64,000 nt of DNA from Clostridium_AD sp050717535 (GTDB lineage Bacteria > Bacillota > Clostridia > Clostridiales > Clostridiaceae). Numbering within the stretch: position 1 is the first letter of the stretch; each line of letters begins with the position of its first letter. Below the pieces are notes generated by a model that was not told where the DNA came from, did not search any database, and saw only the letters and a program-made list of their open reading frames with translations. Where the stretch lies: assembly GCF_050717535.1 (NCBI RefSeq), contig NZ_JBOITM010000081.1:1-64000 (forward strand), in the 5' to 3' direction. Below, one piece after another: positions 8,450 to 17,650 of this stretch. Made by a program: the position numbers and the translations under genes.

Positions 8450-9607
8450 TTAATGAACCGCATATTTCTGTTGAAAAATGTATTCCCCATTTACTATTTT
8501 TATAATAGCGGCATCTTTATTTTCTGGATTGTGTGTATCTTTCCCTATAATTATCTTTCCTGTAATACCTTTCATATTTGTAGTTTCAAGAGCAGCTGTT
8601 ATTTTTGTTGTATCAAAAGTATTTGCTCTTTTAACCGCGTCGATTAACATATTTGTGGCATCATATGCAAGGAATCCATTAAGCTCAACATCTTTTCCGA
8701 AGGTAGTTTTATATTTAGCCCTAAAATCAGCAACATCAGGATCATTAAAATCAAGGTGATTGACAAAATATGAACCTTCGACGGCATCCTTTGCCATGGA
8801 TATAAGTTGTTCTGATGGCCAGCCATCTCCACCCATTAAGGTAGCTTTTATTCCAAGTTCTCTAGCTTGCTTTGAACTTAACGCAACTTCTTTAAAGAAA
8901 TAAGGCATAAAAATTACGTCTGGGTTAGATTCCTTTATTTTTGTAAGTGGCGCTCTGAAATCAACGTCCCCAGTTTTAAAGGCTTCTTTAGCTACTATTT
9001 TCCCACCTTTCTGCGTGAATGTTTTTTCAAAAAACTGAGTAAGTCCTTGTGAATAATCATCTGCTACATCATATAAAATAGCTGCATTCTTTGCCCCTAG
9101 TACGTCAAAAGCATATCCTGCTGCGGCTGCTCCCTGATAAGGATCTATAAAGCAAACTCTAAAGTTATATGGTTTAACTTTACCATCAACAATTGTAACC
9201 TTTGGGTTTGTAGCAACAGTAGCAATGTCAGGTACTTTCATTTCTTCAAGTACTGATGAAATTGGAATTGCTTGCCCACTTGCATTGGGTCCTACTATGC
9301 CAATAACTTTGTCCTGACCAGTTAACCTTTTTACAGCATTAACAGCTTCAGTTGCATCTCCTCTTGTATCATAAGCTACAAGTTCCACTTGCTTACCAAG
9401 TAGGCCTCCCGCTTTGTTAAGATCATCAATAACCATTTTAACTGTATTAGATTCACAAATTCCCCATACAGCTTGATCGCCGGAAAGTGAACCAATCCAA
9501 CCTATTTTCACTTTGTCTGATGCCTTTGGAGTATTCCCACAACCTGTTAATCCAAGTGATAAAATAAAGATGCTTGTCATTAATAGAGCAAGAGCTTTCT
9601 TTTTCAA
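8450..9607 (-). CDS. livJ: Amino-acid ABC importer substrate-binding lipoprotein (LivJ/LivK-like)
   Basis: A 385-residue type-I periplasmic-binding-fold protein. It starts at TTG with an AAGGGGGA ribosome site. The signal peptide ends in the lipobox LTGC, so it is a membrane-anchored lipoprotein in this Gram-positive cell. KIGWIGSLSGDQAVWG opens the mature ligand-binding domain, as in Leu/Ile/Val-binding proteins. It is the first gene of livJHMGF. The specific ligand (branched-chain amino acid, other amino acid or small amide) cannot be inferred. A MATE-like or peptide role is excluded by the fold signature. Confidence 0.9.
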   Translation of the reverse strand: MKKKALALLMTSIFILSLGLTGCGNTPKASDKVKIGWIGSLSGDQAVWGICESNTVKMVIDDLNKAGGLLGKQVELVAYDTRGDATEAVNAVKRLTGQDKVIGIVGPNASGQAIPISSVLEEMKVPDIATVATNPKVTIVDGKVKPYNFRVCFIDPYQGAAAAGYAFDVLGAKNAAILYDVADDYSQGLTQFFEKTFTQKGGKIVAKEAFKTGDVDFRAPLTKIKESNPDVIFMPYFFKEVALSSKQARELGIKATLMGGDGWPSEQLISMAKDAVEGSYFVNHLDFNDPDVADFRAKYKTTFGKDVELNGFLAYDATNMLIDAVKRANTFDTTKITAALETTNMKGITGKIIIGKDTHNPENKDAAIIKIVNGEYIFQQKYAVH

Positions 9608-9786
9608 AGTTATTCCCCCTTATACTATTTGCATTTTTACAATTTAAGTAATTATATACATTTTTACTAAGTATATTGTTATAGATTCAACATTATTCTA
9701 AACACTTGAAAATAAAATGAATTTTCATTAAATAATCCTCTTGTATTCTTCACATTTTACACAATCAACATGAAAATCAATAAAGG

Positions 9787-9815
9787 TTGATAAAATATTT
9801 AAAATGACCTATTAT
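9787..9815 (+). promoter_or_regulatory. Probable sigmaA promoter before the IscB element and amidohydrolase
   Basis: TTGATA (9787-9792), a 17-bp spacer and TATTAT (9810-9815). It probably belonged to the amidohydrolase gene, and after insertion it would transcribe the omega-RNA and its 5' guide region. Confidence 0.5.
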
Positions 9816-9855
9816 AATGATAATCTAGTTTAGTACATTACAAAGGGGTGAATGA

Positions 9856-10085
9856 CAGTCAACTAACCCACGACTAAAGTCGTAGGCATGGAGAAGAAAT
9901 TCTCTGATGTCTTAGGTGACTAGACTAAGCGAAAGCTACGTTGTTCAGGTTATGATACCTACGAATATTTATCCTAGTTTATAGCTCTATCGTATAGTAT
10001 TAAAAGCTCCAAGGGTAAGAAGCGGTGTGCTATACCTAACAAGCCTTTACAACATTGTCTAAGGGTAATTAACTCTGAAAGGAGA
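9856..10085 (+). ncRNA. Omega-RNA (HEARO) of the IscB element
   Basis: The roughly 230-nt non-coding region immediately 5' of iscB is rich in local stems. These include ACGACTAAAGTCGT, GAGAAGAAATTCTC, a CTTAG/CTAAG stem and an AGCGAAAGCT hairpin with a GNRA-type loop. Position and opening (GTCAACTAACCCACGACT) fit the HEARO/omega-RNA class that guides IscB. In known systems the guide is the host sequence directly 5' of the scaffold, which here would be the 16-18 nt ending at 9855. The 3' limit is placed before the iscB ribosome site. Confidence 0.8.
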
Positions 10086-10092
10086 ACGAAAC

Positions 10093-11316
10093 ATGAGTGT
10101 ATTCGTGATTAATCAAAGAAGTGGACCATTAATGCCTTGCAGTACTAGAAAAGCAAGATTATTGCTGAGGCAAGGTAAGGCTAAAATAGTAAAAAGAACA
10201 CCATTTACAATTCAACTATTACAAGCTACAGGAGAAAGCAAACAAGAAATAATATTGGGTGTAGATGCAGGGAGTAAATATATTGGAATATCCGCAGTAA
10301 CACAAAATAAAGAAGTCTTTTCAGCAGAAATTGAGCTCAGAAACGATATAGTAAATTTATTATCTACCCGTAGGCAAAATAGAAGAACAAGGCGAAATAG
10401 ATTAAGGTACCGAAAGCCTAGGTTTCTAAATAGGGTAGGAAGTATTAATAAAGGGTGGTTAGCTCCATCAATAGAAAATAAAATAGATACTCATTTAAAA
10501 ATAGTAAACAGAATCCATAAGTTGTTACCTATTAGCAAAATTATAGTTGAGGTAGCAAGCTTTGATATACAAAAGATTAAAAATCCAACTATCGAAAGCA
10601 AAGAATACCAAGAAGGATTTGGTCTAGGATTCTGGAATATACGAGAATATGTTTTCTTTAGAGATGGTCATAAGTGTAAAGGCAGAAAGGGATGTAACAA
10701 CAAAATACTTAATGTACATCATATAGAATCACGGAAAGTAGGTGGCAATAGTCAGGAAAATTTAATTACACTTTGTGAAGAGTGTCATAATGACTATCAC
10801 AAAGGAAAACTAAAACTTAATCTCAAACGCGGTCAATCATTTAGAGATGCAGCATTTATGGGGATAATGCGGTGGGCTTTTTATAATAAGCTAAAAAAGT
10901 TGTATTCTAATGTAAGTTTGACTTATGGTTATATCACCAAAAACACAAGAATAATAAATGATTTGCCTAAAGAGCATAGAGTTGACGCACTATGCATTAC
11001 AGGTAATCCACTAGTAAAAAGACTACAAGGTTACTATTATATCAAACAAGTTAGAAGACATAATAGGCAAATTCATAAGGCTAACATTCTAAAGGGTGGA
11101 ATTAAGAAGCTTAATCAAGCGCTTTATTTAGTAAAAGATTTTAGATTGTTTGATAAAGTTCAATTTGAAGGTATAGAATGTTTTATATTTGGTAGACGAA
11201 GTACAGGGTATTTTGATTTAAGAAGGTTAGATGGAACTAAAGTTCATAGGAGTGCGAGTTTTAAAAAACTAAATATTTTAGAAATACGCAAAAATTTATT
11301 ATGGGAAAGGAGATAG
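10093..11316 (+). CDS. iscB: IscB RNA-guided nuclease (RuvC + HNH), Cas9 ancestor family
   Basis: A 407-residue protein. It has an N-terminal PLMP domain (GPLMPCS, residues 11-17), RuvC-I GVDAGSKYIGIS (Asp58) and an arginine-rich bridge helix RRQNRRTRRNRLRYRK (93-108). RuvC-II IIVEVASF (Glu153) is followed by an HNH insertion with VHHIESRKVGG (His209/210) and zinc-type Cys pairs at 195/201 and 228/231. RuvC-III EHRVDALCI (His295, Asp298) and a C-terminal target-adjacent-motif region complete it. All catalytic residues expected for nicking both strands are present, so the enzyme looks active. A GAAAGGAG ribosome site precedes the ATG. Confidence 0.93.
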   Translation: MSVFVINQRSGPLMPCSTRKARLLLRQGKAKIVKRTPFTIQLLQATGESKQEIILGVDAGSKYIGISAVTQNKEVFSAEIELRNDIVNLLSTRRQNRRTRRNRLRYRKPRFLNRVGSINKGWLAPSIENKIDTHLKIVNRIHKLLPISKIIVEVASFDIQKIKNPTIESKEYQEGFGLGFWNIREYVFFRDGHKCKGRKGCNNKILNVHHIESRKVGGNSQENLITLCEECHNDYHKGKLKLNLKRGQSFRDAAFMGIMRWAFYNKLKKLYSNVSLTYGYITKNTRIINDLPKEHRVDALCITGNPLVKRLQGYYYIKQVRRHNRQIHKANILKGGIKKLNQALYLVKDFRLFDKVQFEGIECFIFGRRSTGYFDLRRLDGTKVHRSASFKKLNILEIRKNLLWERR

Positions 11317-11394
11317 GCTGTTTATTGGAGTGCCTATGCAAGGTTTGGGCATTCCTCTCATGACTGAAGTCACGAGTATCCAGCCTCAAACATT

Positions 11395-12522
11395 ATGAAT
11401 GATCATAATCAGCTTATGTGCATAAATTTAAGACATAAACTTCATGAAAATGCTGAAATTTCAGGACACGAAAATAAAACTATGGAAATACTAATAGATT
11501 TCCTGAGAAATAATACTAATTTCAATATAGTTGTTAAAGATGGATATTTCATTGCCGAAAAAATAGTGAATAAAGATTTCACGAATATTGCCTTTAGAGC
11601 CGATATGGATGCTATTCCTATGACAGAAACAACCGATATAGAATATAAATCCAATAACAGCTGTGCAGCTCATAAATGTGGTCACGATGGTCACTGTTCA
11701 ATACTTGCAGGCCTGGCCCTAGACATAGAGGAAAACCCGATAGATGATAAAAATATTTTTTTAATATTTCAACCTTCTGAAGAAGTAGGCCTAGGTGCTA
11801 TGAAAATAGTTCAAGATGGTTTGTTACAAGAAAATAAAATTGATGAAATATATTCGCTCCATAATATTCCTGGATATGAGACTGGAACATTACTTTATAA
11901 AACGAATGTGTTTGCTTGTGCTTCAAAAGGAATTATAATTAATTTAAAGGGAAAGCCATCTCACGCAGCTTATCCAGAGTTTGGTATAAACCCCTCCGAT
12001 GCCGCTGCTGACATTATTAAATTTTTAAATAATAGTACTAAGTCCAATATATATAGTGGAATGGTGCTTTGCACTATCGTAAATATAAATATTGGAGAAA
12101 GAGCTTTTGGAACAGCTGCAGCCACCGGTGAGATTTTGTTAACATTGCGAGGAGAAAATGAAGCAGATTTAATGAAACTTGAAAATAACGTATTAAAATT
12201 TGTGGAGAAGTGTTGCAGGCAGCATAAAATTGACTTCAAGATAAGTTATTCCGATGAATTCCCAGAGACAAGAAATTATGATAAATGCATTAATAAAATA
12301 TTAAATGTATGTAGAAATAATGGTTATATATATGAAGAACTTCAATATCCTTTTAGATGGTCTGAAGATTTCGGCTATTATTTGAAAAATATAAAGGGCG
12401 CAATGTTTGGACTGGGAGATGGTAAATTACAACCTCAACTTCATACCGCCAATTATGATTTTCCTGATAGTATTATTAAAACAGGTGTAGATATTTTTTA
12501 TAACATTGCCAAGTTTAAATAA
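11395..12522 (+). CDS. M20D metallo-amidohydrolase (N-acyl-amino-acid/hippurate hydrolase type)
   Basis: A 375-residue M20D peptidase-family protein with FRADMDAIP, HKCGHDGHCSILAG and FQPSEEVGLGA metal/active-site blocks and SLHNIPG, followed by a lid domain. Members hydrolyse N-acyl amino acids or amino-acid conjugates in the cytosol with two bound metal ions. The ATG sits exactly at the right end of the IscB element and has no ribosome site of its own. The probable original site, AAAGGGG at 9842-9848, is now 1.5 kb upstream. Expression may therefore be reduced or depend on element-borne sequences. The coding sequence itself looks intact. Confidence 0.85.
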   Translation: MNDHNQLMCINLRHKLHENAEISGHENKTMEILIDFLRNNTNFNIVVKDGYFIAEKIVNKDFTNIAFRADMDAIPMTETTDIEYKSNNSCAAHKCGHDGHCSILAGLALDIEENPIDDKNIFLIFQPSEEVGLGAMKIVQDGLLQENKIDEIYSLHNIPGYETGTLLYKTNVFACASKGIIINLKGKPSHAAYPEFGINPSDAAADIIKFLNNSTKSNIYSGMVLCTIVNINIGERAFGTAAATGEILLTLRGENEADLMKLENNVLKFVEKCCRQHKIDFKISYSDEFPETRNYDKCINKILNVCRNNGYIYEELQYPFRWSEDFGYYLKNIKGAMFGLGDGKLQPQLHTANYDFPDSIIKTGVDIFYNIAKFK

Positions 12523-12679
12523 AAGTATAGATTATGCAAAAATCAGCTTATTACTTTCTAAAAGTTATTTCTAAAACCAGTAGATAGTGATAAACTTATA
12601 AAGAGAGTTTAATTGAAAAGAAAACATACTGTTGTTATTAATAATTAGTAAAGTTTATTATCTTTGGGAGGAAACATTA

Positions 12680-14647
12680 TTGGACAATTCAACATTAGAT
12701 ATAGAAAATTATAAAAACCTAGTAAACTTAACACCACAAATTTTATGTATCTTATCCTTTGCTGGTAAAATTAAATACTCAAACCCAGCTTTTAATGAAA
12801 TTTTTGGATATAGTAATGATGAAGTACATGAATTAAATATATTTTCTATCATACACCCAGAAGATAGAGCCAACCTAGAAAGCACATTATTATTAGCTCA
12901 TAAAAAACTACAAGATGTTATAAATTTAGAATTTAGATATAAGTGCAAAAACGGTAATTTCAAATTGATTTCATGGAATATGAAATTTGAGTGGAATCAG
13001 AAAATTATCTATGGAGCTGGCCGTGATGTTAGTAATAAAAGAGATTTAGAGCAAAACATATATGAAAGTAACGAAAAATTAAATACAATTATTGAAAATA
13101 TAGCTGAGGCCATGTTCATTTCTGATAAGAATGGTAACTACACTAAATTTAATCGGGCAGCTCGGGATATATTTCCTTCTACATTCCATAATTTTAGTAA
13201 AATAGGAGATAGTCTTAAAGAAAATAGCTACTACGACATTTTGGGGAGTTTAATTAAACTTAATGATATGCCAGGTTTTAGGATATTAAGAGGCGAAAAA
13301 ATATTAGGATATAGGATCATGAAAATTAATGACAGCATTACTTTTTATGATATAAACGGTGTTCCCATTTATGATGATAAGGGAAATTTTATTGCAGGAA
13401 TACAATGTTGGAATAACGTTACAGAAACTGTATTACATGAAAAAATACTTCAGAGTCAATTTGACCTTCTCCACAAGACCATAGATACATTGGATTTACC
13501 ATTTATAAGATTATCCTATCCTGATTTTAATATTACAGACATTAACCAAAAGGCATTAAATATTATAAATGGATTAAATCCTGAAATGAACTCTATTGAT
13601 ATTGTTAAAGGTCAAAATTATGGAGATATCATTACTGAATTTGATAAAACTGATGTTTTTTATCATTTCCAAATGATTAAAGATAAAAAAGAAACATCCT
13701 ATATAACATATAAGGAGTTATTTATATTTGGGAAAAAAACATTTGTAAATGTATTATATCAGCCAATACTTGGACTTGAGGGTGATATCCAGCAAGTAAT
13801 CGCAATTATACTTGACATAACTAAAGAAACTACAGCTAAACTTCAACTGGAAAAGAGTTTGAAAATGCAAGAGGAATTTTTTATAAATATTTCCCATGAG
13901 ATTAAAACCCCTTTAAATGTTATTTTTAGTACCACTCAATTATTTGGCTTATTCATAAAAGATAATTCACTAATAGAAAATGAAGATAAGCTTGAAAAGT
14001 ATATTAAGGTTATAACCCAAAACTGCAATAGGCAATTAAAACTAGTTAATAACCTAGTTGACTTATCCAAAATTGAATCTGGTTTTTTTAAATTACATAT
14101 GTCCAACGAAAATATAGTTAGTGTTATAGAAGAAGTTGTTCAATCTGTATCGGAATATGTTGAAAATAAAGGATTAAAAATTGTTTTTGATACTGACATA
14201 GAAGAAAAAATTATTGCTTGTGACTCTACTAATATTGAAAGAGTTATGCTAAATCTTATTTCCAATGCAATTAAATTTTCAATGCCTGGCGATGGGATAT
14301 TCGTAAATATACATGATAATATTGGCAATGTGGAAATATCTGTAAAGGATACTGGCATAGGAGTTGAAAAGGATTATTTTAATGTTATATTTGAAAGATT
14401 CAAGCAGGTGGATAAATCCCTATCTAGAAATGCTGAAGGTAGTGGTATAGGCCTATGCCTTGTTAAATCAATTGTTGAACTACATGGTGGAAAAATTAAC
14501 TTAGAAAGTGAAATAGGAAAAGGTAGCAAATTCACAATAGAATTGCCAAGTAAAATAGTAACAGCACCATATAATTCAATTGAAGACAAAAGCATAAAAA
14601 GCGAGCTTCAAACAATAAACATTGAGTTTTCTGATATTTATACATAA
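12680..14647 (+). CDS. Soluble PAS-domain sensor histidine kinase
   Basis: A 655-residue kinase starting at TTG 12680, where GGGAGG lies 9 nt upstream. The N-terminal PAS domain (about residues 15-130, with FNEIFGYSNDEV and IHPEDR) is followed by two further PAS-like regions. Then come a HisKA domain with NISHEIKTPLN (His406) and a HATPase domain with NLISNAIKFS, DTGIGVE and GSGIGLCLVKSIVELHGG. There are no membrane helices, so it senses a cytosolic signal. No response regulator lies next to it, making it an orphan; it resembles kinases that feed sporulation or other phosphorelays, but that link is not shown by the sequence. Confidence 0.85.
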   Translation: MDNSTLDIENYKNLVNLTPQILCILSFAGKIKYSNPAFNEIFGYSNDEVHELNIFSIIHPEDRANLESTLLLAHKKLQDVINLEFRYKCKNGNFKLISWNMKFEWNQKIIYGAGRDVSNKRDLEQNIYESNEKLNTIIENIAEAMFISDKNGNYTKFNRAARDIFPSTFHNFSKIGDSLKENSYYDILGSLIKLNDMPGFRILRGEKILGYRIMKINDSITFYDINGVPIYDDKGNFIAGIQCWNNVTETVLHEKILQSQFDLLHKTIDTLDLPFIRLSYPDFNITDINQKALNIINGLNPEMNSIDIVKGQNYGDIITEFDKTDVFYHFQMIKDKKETSYITYKELFIFGKKTFVNVLYQPILGLEGDIQQVIAIILDITKETTAKLQLEKSLKMQEEFFINISHEIKTPLNVIFSTTQLFGLFIKDNSLIENEDKLEKYIKVITQNCNRQLKLVNNLVDLSKIESGFFKLHMSNENIVSVIEEVVQSVSEYVENKGLKIVFDTDIEEKIIACDSTNIERVMLNLISNAIKFSMPGDGIFVNIHDNIGNVEISVKDTGIGVEKDYFNVIFERFKQVDKSLSRNAEGSGIGLCLVKSIVELHGGKINLESEIGKGSKFTIELPSKIVTAPYNSIEDKSIKSELQTINIEFSDIYT

Positions 14648-14692
14648 TATTTATTGTTCTCCAATGCACAAAAATAATTCACTTAAAAATAG

Positions 14693-14735
14693 ATTAATAG
14701 CTATATTGTTAAATATTAACAATATAGCTATTAAT
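14693..14735 (+). terminator. AT-rich hairpin after the PAS kinase gene
   Basis: A perfect 19-bp inverted repeat (14693-14711 with 14717-14735) with a 5-nt loop and an AT-rich tail. The low GC content and the lack of a clean T-run make it a weak terminator candidate. Confidence 0.55.
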
Positions 14736-14847
14736 ATTATTTACATTTATTTAAATTTTATTTTAGTTGAATACAATGTATAATGTTGATATAGGTGTAT
14801 TAAATGAAGTCTACAAAAATAATATGAAAGATTAAAGTGGTGATAAA

Positions 14848-17556
14848 ATGAAAAAAAGAAAAAAATTTAATAGGTACAACTCTCTACTTATAATTATGAT
14901 AGCTATATTCTCAGCAATAGTTGCAAAATTATATTATTTACAAATATATAATGGACAATATTACAAGGATAAGGCTACTATTGCTAATAATACTCATAAA
15001 ATTTCAATAGAGGCACCAAGGGGGCTTATAACAGATAAAAATGGAATAACCCTTGCAAATGAAACGCCTGGTTATAACCTTACATACACAGACACTACTA
15101 AATCAAATGAGCAATTATTTTCAAATCTACAAGAAGTATTTAGCATCTTAGATGAAAATAAAGAGGCTCAGACTGATAGTTTTCCATTAAAGATTGATCC
15201 ATATAGATTTGAATTTAGTTCAAGTGATCCTGCTTCAATACAAGTGATGTTGTTGAGATTTCTAAAAGATAGAGGACTTCAAGCTGATATATTAAAAAAT
15301 AAGTTTGAAAATAAAAAAGAAGACGATTTAACAACCTTAGAAATTACAGCCCTTAATAATGAACTTTTGAAATTAACCCCCCAGGAAATATACGAATACC
15401 TTCTTAATGAATATGGCATAACAAAAGGAATTTCAAGTTTGAACATAAAAACAACTCCAAGTTTAATTAGAAGATATTTAATTGTAAAAGATGCTATAAA
15501 GTTGAATTTTTATACTCCATACAAATCCATTAGCATAGCGACTAATATAAAAAAAGATACTTCTCTTATACTTGAGCAAAGTCTAGCATTGTTACCTGGA
15601 TTTAAGATAGAAAATCTACCATTGAGACAATATCCATATGGAGAGCTTGCTTCTTCAGTTTTGGGATATATAAGCAAAATAAGTCCTGCTGATACAGCTA
15701 AATATTCCGCAAGGGGTTATGACACAAGTGTCGATTTTGTTGGAACATCTGGAATTGAATCTGCAATGGAAAGCAGCCTTAAAGGAGTTAACGGTGAAAA
15801 AGAGATTATCATTGACGATAAGATTACTTCCAAGGATAGTGCTTCTAATAAAGAAGCAACTCCGGGAAATAATATTCAACTTACATTAGATGCAAATCTA
15901 CAGTATGCCACCGAAAACGCTTTAACCACAGTAATGAAGAACTTACAAAAACAAGAAATTACAAATAAAGTAAATTCATCAAATGCTACAAGGGGGGCAG
16001 CCGTTGCCATAGATATCCATACTGGTGACGTATTATCACTTGTTAGCATGCCTGGGTACAACCCAAATGATTTTTCCACATCCCAAGGATTAACCCAGGC
16101 TCAATCAGAAAAATATTTTAATCCAGACTATGAAACCATGGCAAAATCACAAGGAAAATCACAAGATTTAATTGATTATATGTTCCCAATAGACAAAAGT
16201 ATTACTGGAAATACCACAATTAGAAAAGATAAATTCGATTACTATCCAAAACATTTATATAATTATGCAACTATGTCCCTCATTCCACCAGGTTCTACTG
16301 CTAAACCACTGACTGCAATTGCAGGTCTTGAAACTGGAGTTATAAATGCTTATTCCACCTATGATGATAAAGGTGGTTATGATATGACTGGTAAAGATGA
16401 AATATACGGTAAATTTTGGAATTCTTTCGAGACAGATGGTTCACAAGGTGTTGTAGACGTAGTAAAGGCCATAGGAAAATCCAGCAACCCATTTTTCATG
16501 AATGTAGGTCAGAAATTAAGAGAAAAGTATGGCGACGATATTTTAGCTAAATATGCATGGATGTTTGGACTAGGAGCTAATCCTAAAGCAGTTAAACCCG
16601 GTACAGGAATAGAGATAAATGAAAATTTTGGGCAAGTATATAATACAGTATCTCAAAAAACCATATCCGCTTCCCAATATCTTTTTAATATTGAAGAAGA
16701 TTTAACTAAAGGAATTTGTTCTAGTGATAATGCAAAATTCCCACCATTAGATTTATACGATAGAGAAGGAGATAATCTTATCGTTTATAATGATAAAAAA
16801 CTCTCTGACATTAAGGCCGAAATTAAAAATAAAATAAAAGACTCTGTACAAAACGGAACCTTTTCAAAGACTAACTACGAGGTCTTGTTTAACAAATTAA
16901 TTGCAACTGATCCCCTGTATAAAGGTAAAAAATTTACAGCTGCTAACCTTAAATCAATTCTAGTTGAAGTACAATACCAGGCAGTTCAGGAAGGGTATGC
17001 TTCTTTAAGTAGACCATCCAATATATTGCTAGCATCTATTGGGCAAGGAATGGACACTTTCACACCTCTTCAGATGGCAAATTATATAGCAACCATTGCA
17101 AACGGCGGAACAAGATACAAGCTCAATTTGGTTGATAACGTAAAGGATTTTAATGGTAAGTTAATATCCCAAACAAAACCTGAGGTTTTAAATAAAGTTG
17201 ATATGAGTGCAGAAACAAGAGATTTAGTTATGAGAGGTATGAACAACGTTACAGGTGAAGGTGGTACTGCTGAATCACTTGCTGCTTTTCCTATACCTAC
17301 AGGCGGTAAAACAGGTACCGCACAATTTAATACTACTATACAAAATAAAATTGGTAGAGGAGATTATTCATGGTATGTAGGCTATGCACCAGCTAATAAT
17401 CCTGAAATTGCAATATCCGTAGTTATATTTGACGGTGGGTTTGGTAGTAGTTCTGCCGATGTTGCTGCAGGTATGTACGAGAGTTATTTTAAAAATGATC
17501 CTAGGATGGCTGAGTATAAAAATAAGTATGACATAAAATTAAAACGTATTAACTAA
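14848..17556 (+). CDS. mrdA: Penicillin-binding protein 2 (class B transpeptidase, elongation)
   Basis: A 902-residue class-B PBP with an N-terminal membrane anchor (about residues 13-33) and a pedestal domain with APRGLITDKNGITLA. The transpeptidase domain carries the catalytic triad motifs PPGSTAKP (Ser483), SSN (545-547) and KTGT (821-824). The length exceeds typical E. coli PBP2 (about 630) because of insertions between the STAK and SSN/KTG regions, as in clostridial and bacillar homologues. It cross-links peptidoglycan during cell elongation. It stands alone, without RodA next to it. A short fragment resembling its last residues lies at 60.8 kb. Confidence 0.92.
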   Translation: MKKRKKFNRYNSLLIIMIAIFSAIVAKLYYLQIYNGQYYKDKATIANNTHKISIEAPRGLITDKNGITLANETPGYNLTYTDTTKSNEQLFSNLQEVFSILDENKEAQTDSFPLKIDPYRFEFSSSDPASIQVMLLRFLKDRGLQADILKNKFENKKEDDLTTLEITALNNELLKLTPQEIYEYLLNEYGITKGISSLNIKTTPSLIRRYLIVKDAIKLNFYTPYKSISIATNIKKDTSLILEQSLALLPGFKIENLPLRQYPYGELASSVLGYISKISPADTAKYSARGYDTSVDFVGTSGIESAMESSLKGVNGEKEIIIDDKITSKDSASNKEATPGNNIQLTLDANLQYATENALTTVMKNLQKQEITNKVNSSNATRGAAVAIDIHTGDVLSLVSMPGYNPNDFSTSQGLTQAQSEKYFNPDYETMAKSQGKSQDLIDYMFPIDKSITGNTTIRKDKFDYYPKHLYNYATMSLIPPGSTAKPLTAIAGLETGVINAYSTYDDKGGYDMTGKDEIYGKFWNSFETDGSQGVVDVVKAIGKSSNPFFMNVGQKLREKYGDDILAKYAWMFGLGANPKAVKPGTGIEINENFGQVYNTVSQKTISASQYLFNIEEDLTKGICSSDNAKFPPLDLYDREGDNLIVYNDKKLSDIKAEIKNKIKDSVQNGTFSKTNYEVLFNKLIATDPLYKGKKFTAANLKSILVEVQYQAVQEGYASLSRPSNILLASIGQGMDTFTPLQMANYIATIANGGTRYKLNLVDNVKDFNGKLISQTKPEVLNKVDMSAETRDLVMRGMNNVTGEGGTAESLAAFPIPTGGKTGTAQFNTTIQNKIGRGDYSWYVGYAPANNPEIAISVVIFDGGFGSSSADVAAGMYESYFKNDPRMAEYKNKYDIKLKRIN

Positions 17557-17650
17557 ATGTAATTGATTTATAATCGTAAAATTCATGATTACCGTACTAC
17601 TAAAAACAACCAAATCTTTTTAAAAATAAATTTATTAGGAGGTGAAATAT

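Larger units (their letters stand above)
9856..11395 (+). mobile_element. IscB-bearing IS200/IS605-like element without its own TnpA
   Basis: The element comprises the omega-RNA locus, iscB and a right end with the hairpin TGACTGAAGTCA (11361-11372). The left end has a related hairpin, ACGACTAAAGTCGT (9870-9883). No Y1 transposase is present, so it is non-autonomous. The flanks share TGAATGA at 9849-9855 and 11396-11402. Joining 9855 to 11396 rebuilds AAAGGGG followed six bases later by ATG and the amidohydrolase frame, which supports these boundaries. Exact ends are uncertain by several bases because of the shared heptamer. Confidence 0.75.

Noticed and set aside
9856..11395. IscB element as an autonomous transposon or Cas9 system
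   Set aside because: No TnpA transposase or CRISPR array is adjacent, and the protein is IscB-sized with a PLMP domain.
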